Below, piece after piece: positions 1 to 5,691 of a stretch of 12,343 bases of DNA. Position 1 is the stretch's first letter. Every line of letters begins with the position of its first letter. The DNA comes from Bacteroidales bacterium UBA1182 (GTDB taxonomy: Bacteria; Bacteroidota; Bacteroidia; Bacteroidales; Bacteroidaceae): positions 7,778 to 20,120 of the forward strand of contig DBYQ01000093.1 of assembly GCA_002310015.1 (NCBI GenBank), given 5' to 3'. A model generated the notes under the pieces. It was given only the letters and a program-made list of their open reading frames with translations, did no database searches and was not told where the DNA came from. Made by a program: the position numbers and the translations under genes.

Positions 1-411
1 AAGGGCCGCGTGGGCTTTGAGGCTGCCGCCCCCATGCTTATCATAGGCGCACACCGTTTTCTTGAGAAATATACCCTGTCCAAGTGGCAGCAGTACTGGA
101 AGGACCAGGTGGCCAACTGGTACGGTATGTTCCTGCATGAGTCACAGTACCTGGAGCCCGTCATGCCCGATATCGAGGCTATGCTGGCCAGCTCACAGCG
201 TAACGTGAACGGTACCGTTACCCTGGAGCTCCGTCCCTACAGCTTCCAGACCGTAGGTTGCGACACTCCCGATGACCTGGTTCACAACAAGCTGGGTGAG
301 TACGGCGAGGGTGCCAAGGCTTGGACTGCTGATGACGCTAAGGGATTCATTAAGATCACATCAACTCCGCTGCGCGCTTATTATAGCGTTCATCCGGATG
401 AGGAGAGATAA
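1..411 (+). CDS. argG: Argininosuccinate synthase, C-terminal part (5' truncated by window edge)
   Basis: The reading frame is open from base 1 and encodes the last 136 residues. It begins with KGRVGFEAAAP and continues with a long helical segment and the TLELRPYSFQTVG stretch, which I recognise as the C-terminal part of the Bacteroidota-type argininosuccinate synthase. The enzyme joins citrulline and aspartate using ATP to give argininosuccinate, the penultimate step of arginine synthesis, in the cytoplasm. The ATP-binding N-terminal half lies outside the window and cannot be checked. The gene stops at TAA 36 bases before a small PspC-domain gene and about 225 bases before argC, so it is probably cotranscribed with the arg genes that follow. 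The call rests on family resemblance and on the arginine context. Confidence 0.9.
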   Translation, partial: KGRVGFEAAAPMLIIGAHRFLEKYTLSKWQQYWKDQVANWYGMFLHESQYLEPVMPDIEAMLASSQRNVNGTVTLELRPYSFQTVGCDTPDDLVHNKLGEYGEGAKAWTADDAKGFIKITSTPLRAYYSVHPDEER

Positions 412-447
412 TATTAAGATATTTATAACCTTTAAAATTTGAGAATT

Positions 448-639
448 ATGGCAGAAGGAAAGAAACTTTACCGCTCATCAACAAACAAGAAGCTTTTCGG
501 CGTATGTGGCGGTCTTGCAGAGTATTTTGACGTTGATCCCACTGTAGTACGCATCATTTACCTGCTGTTGCTTCTTGGCGCAGGATTTGGACTCCTGGCT
601 TATCTGATCTGCGCATTGATAATGCCTGAGAAGAAATGA
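448..639 (+). CDS. PspC-domain small membrane protein
   Basis: This gene encodes 63 residues starting MAEGKKLYRS. Residues 5-35 (KLYRS, KLFGVCGGLAEYF, DVDPTVVRI) are the typical PspC-domain pattern, followed by one hydrophobic segment at about 37-60 and a short basic tail ending PEKK. Such proteins sit in the inner membrane. The PspC domain is named after the phage-shock regulator that senses envelope stress, but stand-alone Bacteroidota copies have no firm role. I chose the ATG at 448 over an in-frame TTG at 439 because the PspC motif begins right after it. The stop codon overlaps the argC start in an ATGA arrangement, so translation of the two is probably coupled. Its place between argG and argC is odd for a protein with no obvious biosynthetic role. 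Confidence 0.88.
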   Translation: MAEGKKLYRSSTNKKLFGVCGGLAEYFDVDPTVVRIIYLLLLLGAGFGLLAYLICALIMPEKK

Positions 640-1604
640 TAAAAGTTGGCATAATAGGAGGTGCAGGTTATACTGCCGGTGAGCTTATACGCATACTGCT
701 GGGTCATCCCGATGCCGAGATTGTGTTCGTGAACAGCACGAGCAATGCCGGCAATAAACTGAGTGCGGTACATGAGGGCCTGATTGGTGAGACCGATATG
801 GTATTCACCGATCAGTTGCCTCTTGACACCATTGACGTGCTCTTTTTCTGCACCGCTCACGGTGATACCCGCAAGTTCCTTGAGGCAAACACTCTGCCTG
901 AGGGCCTGAAGGTGATTGACCTCTCCATGGACTACCGTCTGGAGGCAGAGGACAATCCTTTCATCTACGGTCTGCCTGAGTTGAACCGTCGTGCTATATG
1001 CAAGAGTCAATACGTGGCCAATCCGGGCTGTTTTGCCACAGCTATCCAACTGGCACTGCTGCCGCTGGCCCGCAACCTGATGCTGAACGATGATGTCTAT
1101 GTGAACGCCATCACGGGTAGTACAGGCGCAGGTGTCAAGCCGGGCGCAACTACCCACTTCAGCTGGCGTAACAACAACATTAGCATCTACAAGCCGTTCA
1201 CTCATCAGCACCTGCCTGAGATTATGCAATCCATCAAGCACTTGCAGAGCAGCTTCAACTCCGATATCAACTTTATTCCTTATCGTGGTGACTTTGCCCG
1301 TGGCATATTCGCTACAGCTGTGGTCAAGAACGCAGTTGATATTGAGGAGTTGTATCGCATCTATCGCGAGTATTATGCTGAAGACTCTTTTGTGCATGTG
1401 GTTGATGAGCCGATAGACCTCAAACAGGTGGTAAACACTAACAAGTGCCTGCTTCACCTGGAGAAACATGGTGACAAACTGCTTGTGGTATCCTGCATAG
1501 ATAACCTCTTGAAGGGCGCCAGCGGCACGGCCGTGCACAATATGAATTTGCTGTTCAATTTAAAAGAGACTACTGGTTTGAAATTAAAACCCTCCGGCTT
1601 CTAA
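636..1604 (+). CDS. argC: N-acetyl(succinyl)-gamma-glutamyl-phosphate reductase
   Basis: The product has 322 residues, a usual length for the shorter ArgC form. The N-terminal NADP-binding loop GIIGGAGYTAGEL is at residues 5-17, and the active-site motif NPGCFATA places the catalytic cysteine at Cys132. Further family landmarks are the GSTGAG stretch and the C-terminal DNLLKGASGTAVHNMNL. ArgC reduces the acylated gamma-glutamyl phosphate to the semialdehyde with NADPH in the third step of arginine synthesis. In Bacteroides the intermediates carry a succinyl rather than an acetyl group, so the true substrate here is probably N-succinyl-glutamyl phosphate; that is inference from lineage. The start ATG at 636 overlaps the stop of the PspC gene. 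argD follows after a 63-base spacer full of heptamer repeats. Confidence 0.95.
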   Translation: MIKVGIIGGAGYTAGELIRILLGHPDAEIVFVNSTSNAGNKLSAVHEGLIGETDMVFTDQLPLDTIDVLFFCTAHGDTRKFLEANTLPEGLKVIDLSMDYRLEAEDNPFIYGLPELNRRAICKSQYVANPGCFATAIQLALLPLARNLMLNDDVYVNAITGSTGAGVKPGATTHFSWRNNNISIYKPFTHQHLPEIMQSIKHLQSSFNSDINFIPYRGDFARGIFATAVVKNAVDIEELYRIYREYYAEDSFVHVVDEPIDLKQVVNTNKCLLHLEKHGDKLLVVSCIDNLLKGASGTAVHNMNLLFNLKETTGLKLKPSGF

Positions 1605-1667
1605 TTAATTGAAAATTGAGAATTGAAAATTGAAAATTCACGATTCAATTGAGAATTTGGATTTAGG
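1605..1667 (+). repeat. Heptamer tandem repeat (ATTGARA) in argC-argD spacer
   Basis: The spacer contains four head-to-tail heptamers at 1608-1635 (ATTGAAA, ATTGAGA, ATTGAAA, ATTGAAA). A degenerate copy ATTCACG follows at 1636-1642, and a further ATTGAGA lies at 1648-1654. The units AATTGAA (1628-1634) and TTCAATT (1644-1650) could form a weak hairpin. I see no terminator stem with a T-run and no clear TAnnTTTG promoter, so argD is probably read through from argC. Similar AT-rich heptamer arrays are, as I recall, scattered between genes in Bacteroidota genomes; copy number could vary between strains. Confidence 0.8.
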
Positions 1668-2792
1668 ATGAATTTATTTCCGGTATATAGCCTGTTCCCG
1701 GTCAATATCGTAAAGGGACAGGGTCAGAAAGTGTGGGATGACAAAGGTCAGGAGTATCTGGACCTTTACGGTGGTCATGCCGTTATTTGTATAGGTCACG
1801 CTCATCCTCATTACGTAGAGGCAGTGAGCCGTCAGGTGGCCACATTGGGCTTCTACTCAAACTCAGTGATTAACCGTCTGCAGGAGCAGTTGGCTGAGCA
1901 GCTTGGTCGTGTATCGGGCTACGAGGATTACAGCCTGTTCATGATAAACAGCGGCGCCGAGGCTAATGAGAATGCTCTCAAGCTGGCATCTTTCCATACC
2001 GGTCGCAGCCGTGTGCTTTCACTCAAGAAGGCTTTCCACGGCCGTACATCATTGGCAGTTGAGGTTACTGACAACCCCAAGATCATTGCCCCTATCAACG
2101 CATGCGGTCATGTGACCTACCTGCCGTGGGGTGACCTTGAGGCTGCCAAGGCTGAACTTGCCAAGGGTGATGTGGCTGCTCTGATAATTGAAGGAATACA
2201 AGGCGTAGGAGGTATTCAGGTACCTTCCGATGATTATATGAAAGGACTACGTGAGGCTTGTACGGCAAACGGCACTGTAATGGTTCTGGATGAGATCCAG
2301 AGCGGTTACGGCCGTAGCGGCAAGTTCTTTGCTCACCAGTACAACGGCATCAAGCCTGACCTTATCACCGTAGCAAAGGGTATTGCCAACGGTTTGCCTT
2401 GCGCCGGATTGCTTATCAGCCCCATGTTCCAGCCCGTGATAGGCCAATTGGGCACCACATTCGGCGGCAACCATCTGGCTTGCGCTGCAGCTATGGCTGT
2501 GCTTGATGTCATAGAAAGCGAGCATCTGGTTGAGAATGCAGCTACGGTAGGCTCATACCTGCTGGAGCAGTTAAAGCAGATTCCCGGACCCAAGGAGGTT
2601 CGCGGTCGCGGCCTTATGATTGGCATGGAGTTTGACCAGCCCATCAAGGAGATCCGCCAGCGTCTGCTCTTTGAGGAGCACATCTTTACCGGAGTAAGCG
2701 GCACCAACGTAATCCGCCTTCTCCCGCCCCTCTGCATCACCAAATCCGATGCCGACCGCTTCCTGGAAAGCTACGCCAAGGTAATCAAGTGA
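1668..2792 (+). CDS. argD: Acetylornithine (probably succinylornithine) aminotransferase
   Basis: The product has 374 residues and is a class-III PLP-dependent aminotransferase. Visible landmarks are the SGAEANENALKLA phosphate-binding region (95-107), HGRT (124-127), DEIQSGYGR (208-216, with Asp208 set to contact the pyridine nitrogen), and the Schiff-base lysine Lys237 in TVAKGIANGLP. The TTFGGNHLACAAA stretch is also typical. It transfers an amino group between glutamate and the acylated glutamate semialdehyde/ornithine pair, the fourth step of arginine synthesis. Bacteroides enzymes of this branch act on N-succinylornithine, so that substrate is likely here. The chosen ATG gives the usual N-terminus (FPVYSLFPVNIVKGQG). 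The gene ends 7 T residues ahead of a large structured intergenic region and converges with nadK. PLP links it loosely to pdxJ downstream. Confidence 0.94.
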   Translation: MNLFPVYSLFPVNIVKGQGQKVWDDKGQEYLDLYGGHAVICIGHAHPHYVEAVSRQVATLGFYSNSVINRLQEQLAEQLGRVSGYEDYSLFMINSGAEANENALKLASFHTGRSRVLSLKKAFHGRTSLAVEVTDNPKIIAPINACGHVTYLPWGDLEAAKAELAKGDVAALIIEGIQGVGGIQVPSDDYMKGLREACTANGTVMVLDEIQSGYGRSGKFFAHQYNGIKPDLITVAKGIANGLPCAGLLISPMFQPVIGQLGTTFGGNHLACAAAMAVLDVIESEHLVENAATVGSYLLEQLKQIPGPKEVRGRGLMIGMEFDQPIKEIRQRLLFEEHIFTGVSGTNVIRLLPPLCITKSDADRFLESYAKVIK

Positions 2793-2805
2793 TTTTTTTA
2801 TCAAA

Positions 2806-2961
2806 CGGGACCGGGGTATATCCTCTCAGGGACATTGCCCTCCCACAACAAAATATATCGATTCCGAAACTTTGTTCCAGAATCGATATTTTTTGTCGCG
2901 GGCCCCTCCCACTAGTCTCGCGTGGGTGCGAGAGTCCCTAAGAGGATATACCCCAGTCCCG
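2806..2961. repeat. Inverted-repeat module 1 (28-base arms, 26 pairs)
   Basis: Bases 2806-2833 pair with 2934-2961 at 26 of 28 positions; the mismatches are 2812/2955 and 2827/2940. The arms contain CGGGAC, GGGGTATATCCTCT and AGGGAC, with their complements in reverse order on the right. The 100-base interior has its own stems: the terminator-like hairpin at 2848-2896 and a 6-bp hairpin TCTCGC (2916-2921) with GCGAGA (2928-2933), loop GTGGGT. It has no coding capacity. I see no target-site duplication around it. It could be a mobile miniature element, an RNA-processing or termination structure, or part of one larger unit with module 2. Confidence 0.85.
2848..2896. terminator. Probable bidirectional intrinsic terminator between argD and nadK
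   Basis: Bases 2848-2864 pair with 2880-2896 at 16 of 17 positions (the one mismatch is T2854/T2890), with a 15-base loop at 2865-2879. The stem is AT-rich at its base and has the GC-containing core ATCGATTC/GAATCGAT. On the + strand it runs into TTTTTT (2889-2894), and on the - strand the AAAA at 2850-2853 gives a shorter U-tract. This fits a terminator serving both convergent genes. The long loop and modest GC content make it weaker than a classical one, and it is embedded in a larger inverted repeat. Confidence 0.6.
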
Positions 2962-2982
2962 TGAAAATAATTCACGGTGAGC

Positions 2983-3259
2983 GGAACAGAAGGGGATATA
3001 GTCTCAGAAACTTGCTATTTGCAGTAGCCAACCGGACTGTCTGTTTGGGGAGCGTCAGTGCAGTGGCGTTAAGCGTAGACCCCTGGAAGATCCCGTTAAG
3101 AACGGCGCATGTTTGAGGAACGTTAGGCCCCGAAGGGGACTATGAGGACGAGTTCGACGTTTAGGGTCTGGAAGGGGGCGGAGTAGCCACGGAACGTCGT
3201 CTCCCCAAACAGACAGTCCGGTGGCGAGTAGTTTCTGAGACTATATCCCCTTCTGTTCC
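2983..3259. repeat. Inverted-repeat module 2: perfect 29-bp and 22-bp nested stems with structured core (candidate structured RNA or miniature element)
   Basis: Bases 2983-3011 are a perfect reverse complement of 3231-3259 (29 of 29). Inside, 3031-3052 are a perfect reverse complement of 3201-3222 (22 of 22). Between the two stems are unequal side segments: 18 bases on the left with a small hairpin GCTA/TAGC (3014-3017 with 3025-3028), and 7-8 bases on the right. The 148-base core (3053-3200) has further candidate stems: GTGGC 3063-3067 with GCCAC 3186-3190, AGACCC 3077-3082 with GGGTCT 3164-3169, CCGTT 3093-3097 with AACGG 3101-3105, and CCCC 3128-3131 with GGGG 3135-3138. These nest without conflict, as in a branched RNA. 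No ORF of note, no transposase and no reverse transcriptase lies nearby. I do not recognise it as tmRNA, RNase P RNA, SRP RNA or 6S RNA. Which strand is transcribed is unknown. Confidence 0.85.
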
Positions 3260-3278
3260 CCTGGAAAAACTGCAGGAA

Positions 3279-4151
3279 TTATTTGCGGGAGTCAGTACCC
3301 CAAAGCATCTTTTCTCTAAGGGTGGCAAAGAAGTCTCCCTTGGCGGGTTTGATTACGCTGATGCGGAAGGGGGCGCGGCTGATTTCTATGGCTGTGTGCT
3401 CGGGGCAGCTGAAGCTGTTTCCGTCTATGGATACCAGGAAGCTGTGGCTGCGGCTGGTTACGTCCAGATGGATGGTCTCGTCGGCAGGGAGCACCAGAGG
3501 ACGCATGGTGAGGCTGTGCGGTGCAACCGGCGTTAGGCAGATCACATTGGTGCCCGGGGCAATGATGGGGCCGCCCACGCTCAGTGAGTAGGCGGTGGAG
3601 CCGGTAGGCGTAGCTACCACCAAGCCATCGGCCTGATAGGTGATCATGGGGGTGCCGCCTACGCTGGTGGCAACCTGAATCATGGATGAGATATCATGCT
3701 TAAGGATAGCGATATCATTCAGGGCATAGGGCGTGTGGCCCTCGGGTAGCCCTTCCATATTAATCTGCAGAAGATTGCGCTCCTCAAGGGTGTAGTCACC
3801 GTTATGGATGCGGGTAATGGCATCGGTAATGCGGTCAGCGGTGATATCGGCCAGGAAACCCAGGCGGCCGGTATTGATACCAACCATGGGGATGCCCTTG
3901 CTGCCCACGCGGGTGGCGGTGCGCAGGAAAGTTCCGTCACCGCCTATGCTGATAACGGCGTCGGCAGTAAAATCATTACCTTCAAAGAGACTGTCATAGG
4001 GAATATCCTGCCCCAGGTTGTGCGTCAGGAACTCATGGTAACGTTTGTCAATGGCAATCTCGTCACCAAGAGAATGCAACAGATTAAAGAACTGAAGCTC
4101 ATGGCCACAGCTTTTGGCGGGTGAAGGGTTTCCGAATATTGCGAATCTCAT
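3279..4151 (-). CDS. nadK: NAD kinase
   Basis: The product has 290 residues, beginning MRFAIFGNPSP. The signature GGDGTFLR is at residues 70-77 (Asp72 is the expected catalytic base). The motif LNDIAI is at 144-149 and the glycine-rich TPTGSTAYSLSVGGPI at 181-196, all diagnostic of ATP-NAD kinase. The enzyme phosphorylates NAD+ to NADP+ in the cytoplasm and so sets the NADPH supply. An in-frame ATG 66 bases upstream exists, but the 22 extra residues are not family-like and the conserved first strand starts at the chosen Met. It is transcribed alone, divergently from pdxJ with a shared control region, and its 3' end abuts the large inverted-repeat region. Its terminal codons fall at the edge of a possible outer pairing of module 2. 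Confidence 0.95.
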   Translation of the reverse strand: MRFAIFGNPSPAKSCGHELQFFNLLHSLGDEIAIDKRYHEFLTHNLGQDIPYDSLFEGNDFTADAVISIGGDGTFLRTATRVGSKGIPMVGINTGRLGFLADITADRITDAITRIHNGDYTLEERNLLQINMEGLPEGHTPYALNDIAILKHDISSMIQVATSVGGTPMITYQADGLVVATPTGSTAYSLSVGGPIIAPGTNVICLTPVAPHSLTMRPLVLPADETIHLDVTSRSHSFLVSIDGNSFSCPEHTAIEISRAPFRISVIKPAKGDFFATLREKMLWGTDSRK

Positions 4152-4192
4152 ATCTTTATAATCTTTTAAGCAATGGTGAGCGGATTTATTCC

Positions 4193-4200
4193 TATCTTTG
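4193..4200 (+). promoter_or_regulatory. Candidate -7 box of pdxJ promoter (TATCTTTG)
   Basis: TATCTTTG matches the Bacteroidota -7 consensus TAnnTTTG exactly and lies 69 bases before the pdxJ start codon. A clear -33 TTTG box at the usual 19-21 base spacing is not visible; only TTTT at 4164-4167 is nearby, with a longer spacing. It would drive pdxJ and probably the following tolQ-tolR-tonB genes. Confidence 0.5.
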
Positions 4201-4234
4201 CTGATTAGAGCAAGCATGAAAGATTGCTCCCCGG

Positions 4235-4242
4235 CAAAGATA
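4235..4242 (-). promoter_or_regulatory. Candidate -7 box of nadK promoter (TATCTTTG, - strand)
   Basis: On the - strand this reads TATCTTTG, an exact TAnnTTTG match, 83 bases before the nadK start at 4151. No convincing -33 box is seen. The predicted leader of about 75 bases would begin near the GAGCAA/TTGCTC hairpin and cross the opposing pdxJ promoter. Confidence 0.45.
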
Positions 4243-4260
4243 GTTCATTTTATTCAAGTG

Positions 4261-4267
4261 AGAGGAG
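4261..4267 (+). promoter_or_regulatory. Shine-Dalgarno-like site of pdxJ (AGAGGAG)
   Basis: AGAGGAG ends 2 bases before the ATG at 4270. It stands out because most starts in this window lack such a purine block. It supports this start over an in-frame upstream ATG at 4198 that would add 24 residues not seen in the family. Confidence 0.5.
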
Positions 4268-4269
4268 TT

Positions 4270-4986
4270 ATGACCAGATTAAGTGTAAATATCAACAAGA
4301 TAGCCACCCTGCGCAATGCACGCGGAGGCAACAATCCCGATGTAGTCAAGACAGCCCTTGACTGCGAGAGGTTTGGGGCCGACGGCATAACCGTGCATCC
4401 CAGACCCGATGAAAGACACATCAAACGTCAGGATGTATATGACCTCAAGAAGGTACTGACCACAGAATTCAACATAGAAGGATATCCCGCTCCTGATTTC
4501 ATGGAGCTTGTAACCACTGTCAAGCCGGCACAGGTTACCCTTGTGCCCGATACCCCGGAGCAGGTAACCTCAAACCACGGTTGGAATACGCTTGATGAGC
4601 AGGACTTCCTGACCGATATCGTTGCTGAGTTAAAGGGACACGGTATCCGCACATCGATATTCGTGGATGCCAATATCAAGATGGTGGAGATGGCCGCCAA
4701 GGCTGGAGCAGACCGTGTGGAACTTTATACTGAGCCTTATGCGGAGAACTACATTAAACTGGGGCCGGAAAAAGCAGTCAAAGCTTTTGTAGAGGCAGCG
4801 CGTAAGGCAAGAGAGTGCGGAATGGGCCTGAACGCCGGCCATGACCTTAGCCTGGTTAACCTCAGGTATCTCAAGGAGCAGATTCCATGGATGGATGAGG
4901 TGTCAATAGGTCATGCCTTGATATGCGATGCACTCTATTTGGGACTTGAAAAAACGATTAGCGAATATAAGAAATGTATAATCTGA
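4270..4986 (+). CDS. pdxJ: Pyridoxine 5'-phosphate synthase
   Basis: The product has 238 residues, the normal PdxJ length, and starts MTRLSVNINKIATLRNARGG. It condenses 1-deoxy-D-xylulose 5-phosphate with 3-amino-2-oxopropyl phosphate to give pyridoxine 5'-phosphate, the last ring-forming step of the DXP-dependent vitamin B6 route. The residues matching the known catalytic set of the E. coli enzyme (His45, Glu72, His193) are present with an offset of two: His43 in TVHPRPDERH, Glu70 in FNIEGYP, and His191 in GLNAGHDL. The phosphate-binding stretch DEVSIGHALI is also intact. It is the first gene of a tight + strand run, and its stop overlaps the probable tolQ start region. It diverges from nadK across a palindromic promoter region. 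The operon partner genes are envelope genes, not B6 genes. Confidence 0.95.
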   Translation: MTRLSVNINKIATLRNARGGNNPDVVKTALDCERFGADGITVHPRPDERHIKRQDVYDLKKVLTTEFNIEGYPAPDFMELVTTVKPAQVTLVPDTPEQVTSNHGWNTLDEQDFLTDIVAELKGHGIRTSIFVDANIKMVEMAAKAGADRVELYTEPYAENYIKLGPEKAVKAFVEAARKARECGMGLNAGHDLSLVNLRYLKEQIPWMDEVSIGHALICDALYLGLEKTISEYKKCII

Positions 4987-5690
4987 GTATGTTTTTACAA
5001 TCAACACTTGCACAGGCATTAGGCGACACAGCGGCTCAGAGCCAGGTTGCCGTACAAATTGCAGAGGAGACTGCAGACAAGATGAATCTGTTGACTATGG
5101 CTATGAAGGGCGGATGGATCATGATAGTCCTGCTCATCCTGTCCATAATCTGTTTTTACATCTTCTTTAACCGAATAGCCGTTTACAGGAAGGCTGCCAT
5201 TAAGGATCCGCATTTCCTGGATCGTGTAAATGACTACATGAAGAACGGTGAGATAAAATCTGCTCAGATATTCTGTCAGGCAACAGCATCACCGCTCAGC
5301 CGTATAGTTGAGAAGGGCGTAGGTCTGGCCGGCCGTGACAGCAAGGATGTCCAGATGGGTATGGAGAATGCCGCAAATGTGGAGATTGCCAAACTTGAAA
5401 AGGGCCTGTCAGGGCTTTCAACCATTGCCAGTGCCGCTCCTATGATAGGTTTCTTAGGTACGGTAATAGGTATGGTAAGGGCGTTCTGGGAGATGGCCAA
5501 TGCAGGTAACAACATTGATGTATCCCTGCTGTCAGGTGGTATTTATGAGGCTATGATTACCACCGTGGGCGGTCTGATAGTAGGTATCATAGCGTTGTTT
5601 GCTTACAATTACTTAGTGTCACGTGTTGACAGTATAACTAACGAGATGGAGTCATTCATCCAGGATTTCACCGTTAATCTGGAGAAGTGA
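4974..5690 (+). CDS. MotA/TolQ/ExbB proton channel family protein
   Basis: The 238-residue product has three predicted membrane segments at about 47-66, 151-172 and 194-215, the TolQ/ExbB layout. The conserved stretches SAAPMIGFLGTVIGMVRAF (153-171) and MITTVGGLIVGI (194-205) include the channel-lining threonines (Thr163 and Thr196/197). With the TolR/ExbD protein encoded next, it forms the inner-membrane proton-conducting motor that energizes an outer-membrane partner. The start is uncertain: the ATG at 4974 overlaps pdxJ by 13 bases, while the ATG at 4989, two bases after the pdxJ stop, would remove five residues. Either way it looks cotranscribed with pdxJ. Sequence alone does not separate a Tol (envelope constriction) from an Exb/Ton (uptake) role. 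Confidence 0.92.
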   Translation: MYNLSMFLQSTLAQALGDTAAQSQVAVQIAEETADKMNLLTMAMKGGWIMIVLLILSIICFYIFFNRIAVYRKAAIKDPHFLDRVNDYMKNGEIKSAQIFCQATASPLSRIVEKGVGLAGRDSKDVQMGMENAANVEIAKLEKGLSGLSTIASAAPMIGFLGTVIGMVRAFWEMANAGNNIDVSLLSGGIYEAMITTVGGLIVGIIALFAYNYLVSRVDSITNEMESFIQDFTVNLEK

Positions 5691-5691
5691 T

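Larger units (their letters stand above)
2793..3278. other. 486-base non-coding convergent intergenic region with two palindromic modules
   Basis: This gap lies between the 3' ends of argD (+) and nadK (-) and holds no credible gene. It starts with TTTTTTT right after the argD stop. Two large inverted-repeat modules fill most of it, 2806-2961 and 2983-3259, separated by 21 bases that contain a small hairpin (CGTGAA at 2960-2965 region with TTCACG at 2971-2976). An AT-rich 8-bp pairing (2965-2972 with 3277-3284, reaching the nadK stop codon) could also close the second module, but that may be chance. Several nested stems of 17-29 bp in under 500 bases go far beyond what two convergent genes need for termination. 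Confidence 0.85.
4193..4242. promoter_or_regulatory. 50-base dyad containing face-to-face promoters of nadK and pdxJ
   Basis: TATCTTTGC (4193-4201) is a perfect inverted repeat of GCAAAGATA (4234-4242), and nested inside GAGCAA (4208-4213) mirrors TTGCTC (4224-4229), nearly on the same centre. Both outer arms match the Bacteroidota -7 box TAnnTTTG, one per strand, and they point at each other. If both work, the nadK and pdxJ transcripts would start within the dyad and overlap by roughly 20 bases, each carrying the inner hairpin at its 5' end. The dyad could also bind a dimeric regulator. Confidence 0.6.

Noticed and set aside
600..1538. 312-residue open frame on the - strand opposite argC
   Set aside because: It lies fully antisense to argC, whose NADP loop and catalytic Cys motif are unmistakable; the antisense translation has no recognisable domain and is His/Val/Gln-rich as expected of a shadow frame.
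2922..3116. 64-residue open frame inside the palindromic region
   Set aside because: It runs through both arms and the core of the inverted repeats; its composition follows from the palindromes and it has no start-site signal or recognisable motif.
3140..3170. tRNA-like GAGTTCGAC T-loop sequence in the core of module 2
   Set aside because: The flanking bases do not form a T-stem of the right length and no acceptor or anticodon arm is found at the expected distances.
2806..3259. Insertion sequence with target-site duplication
   Set aside because: Bases flanking each module (TCAAA/TGAAA and TGAGC/CCTGG) are not direct repeats and no transposase is encoded, so a simple IS call is not supported.
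2793..3278. Retron or group II intron RNA
   Set aside because: No reverse transcriptase gene is nearby, and I find no domain V-like hairpin or intron boundary signals; the idea is not excluded for a degenerate remnant.
4152..4217. Longer N-terminus for NadK starting at 4217
   Set aside because: The extra 22 residues precede the conserved first strand of NAD kinases, and this start would fall very near or within the predicted promoter dyad.
4198..4269. Longer N-terminus for PdxJ starting at ATG 4198
   Set aside because: The extra 24 residues are not family-like, the start would lie within the promoter box, and a purine-rich ribosome site directly precedes the ATG at 4270.
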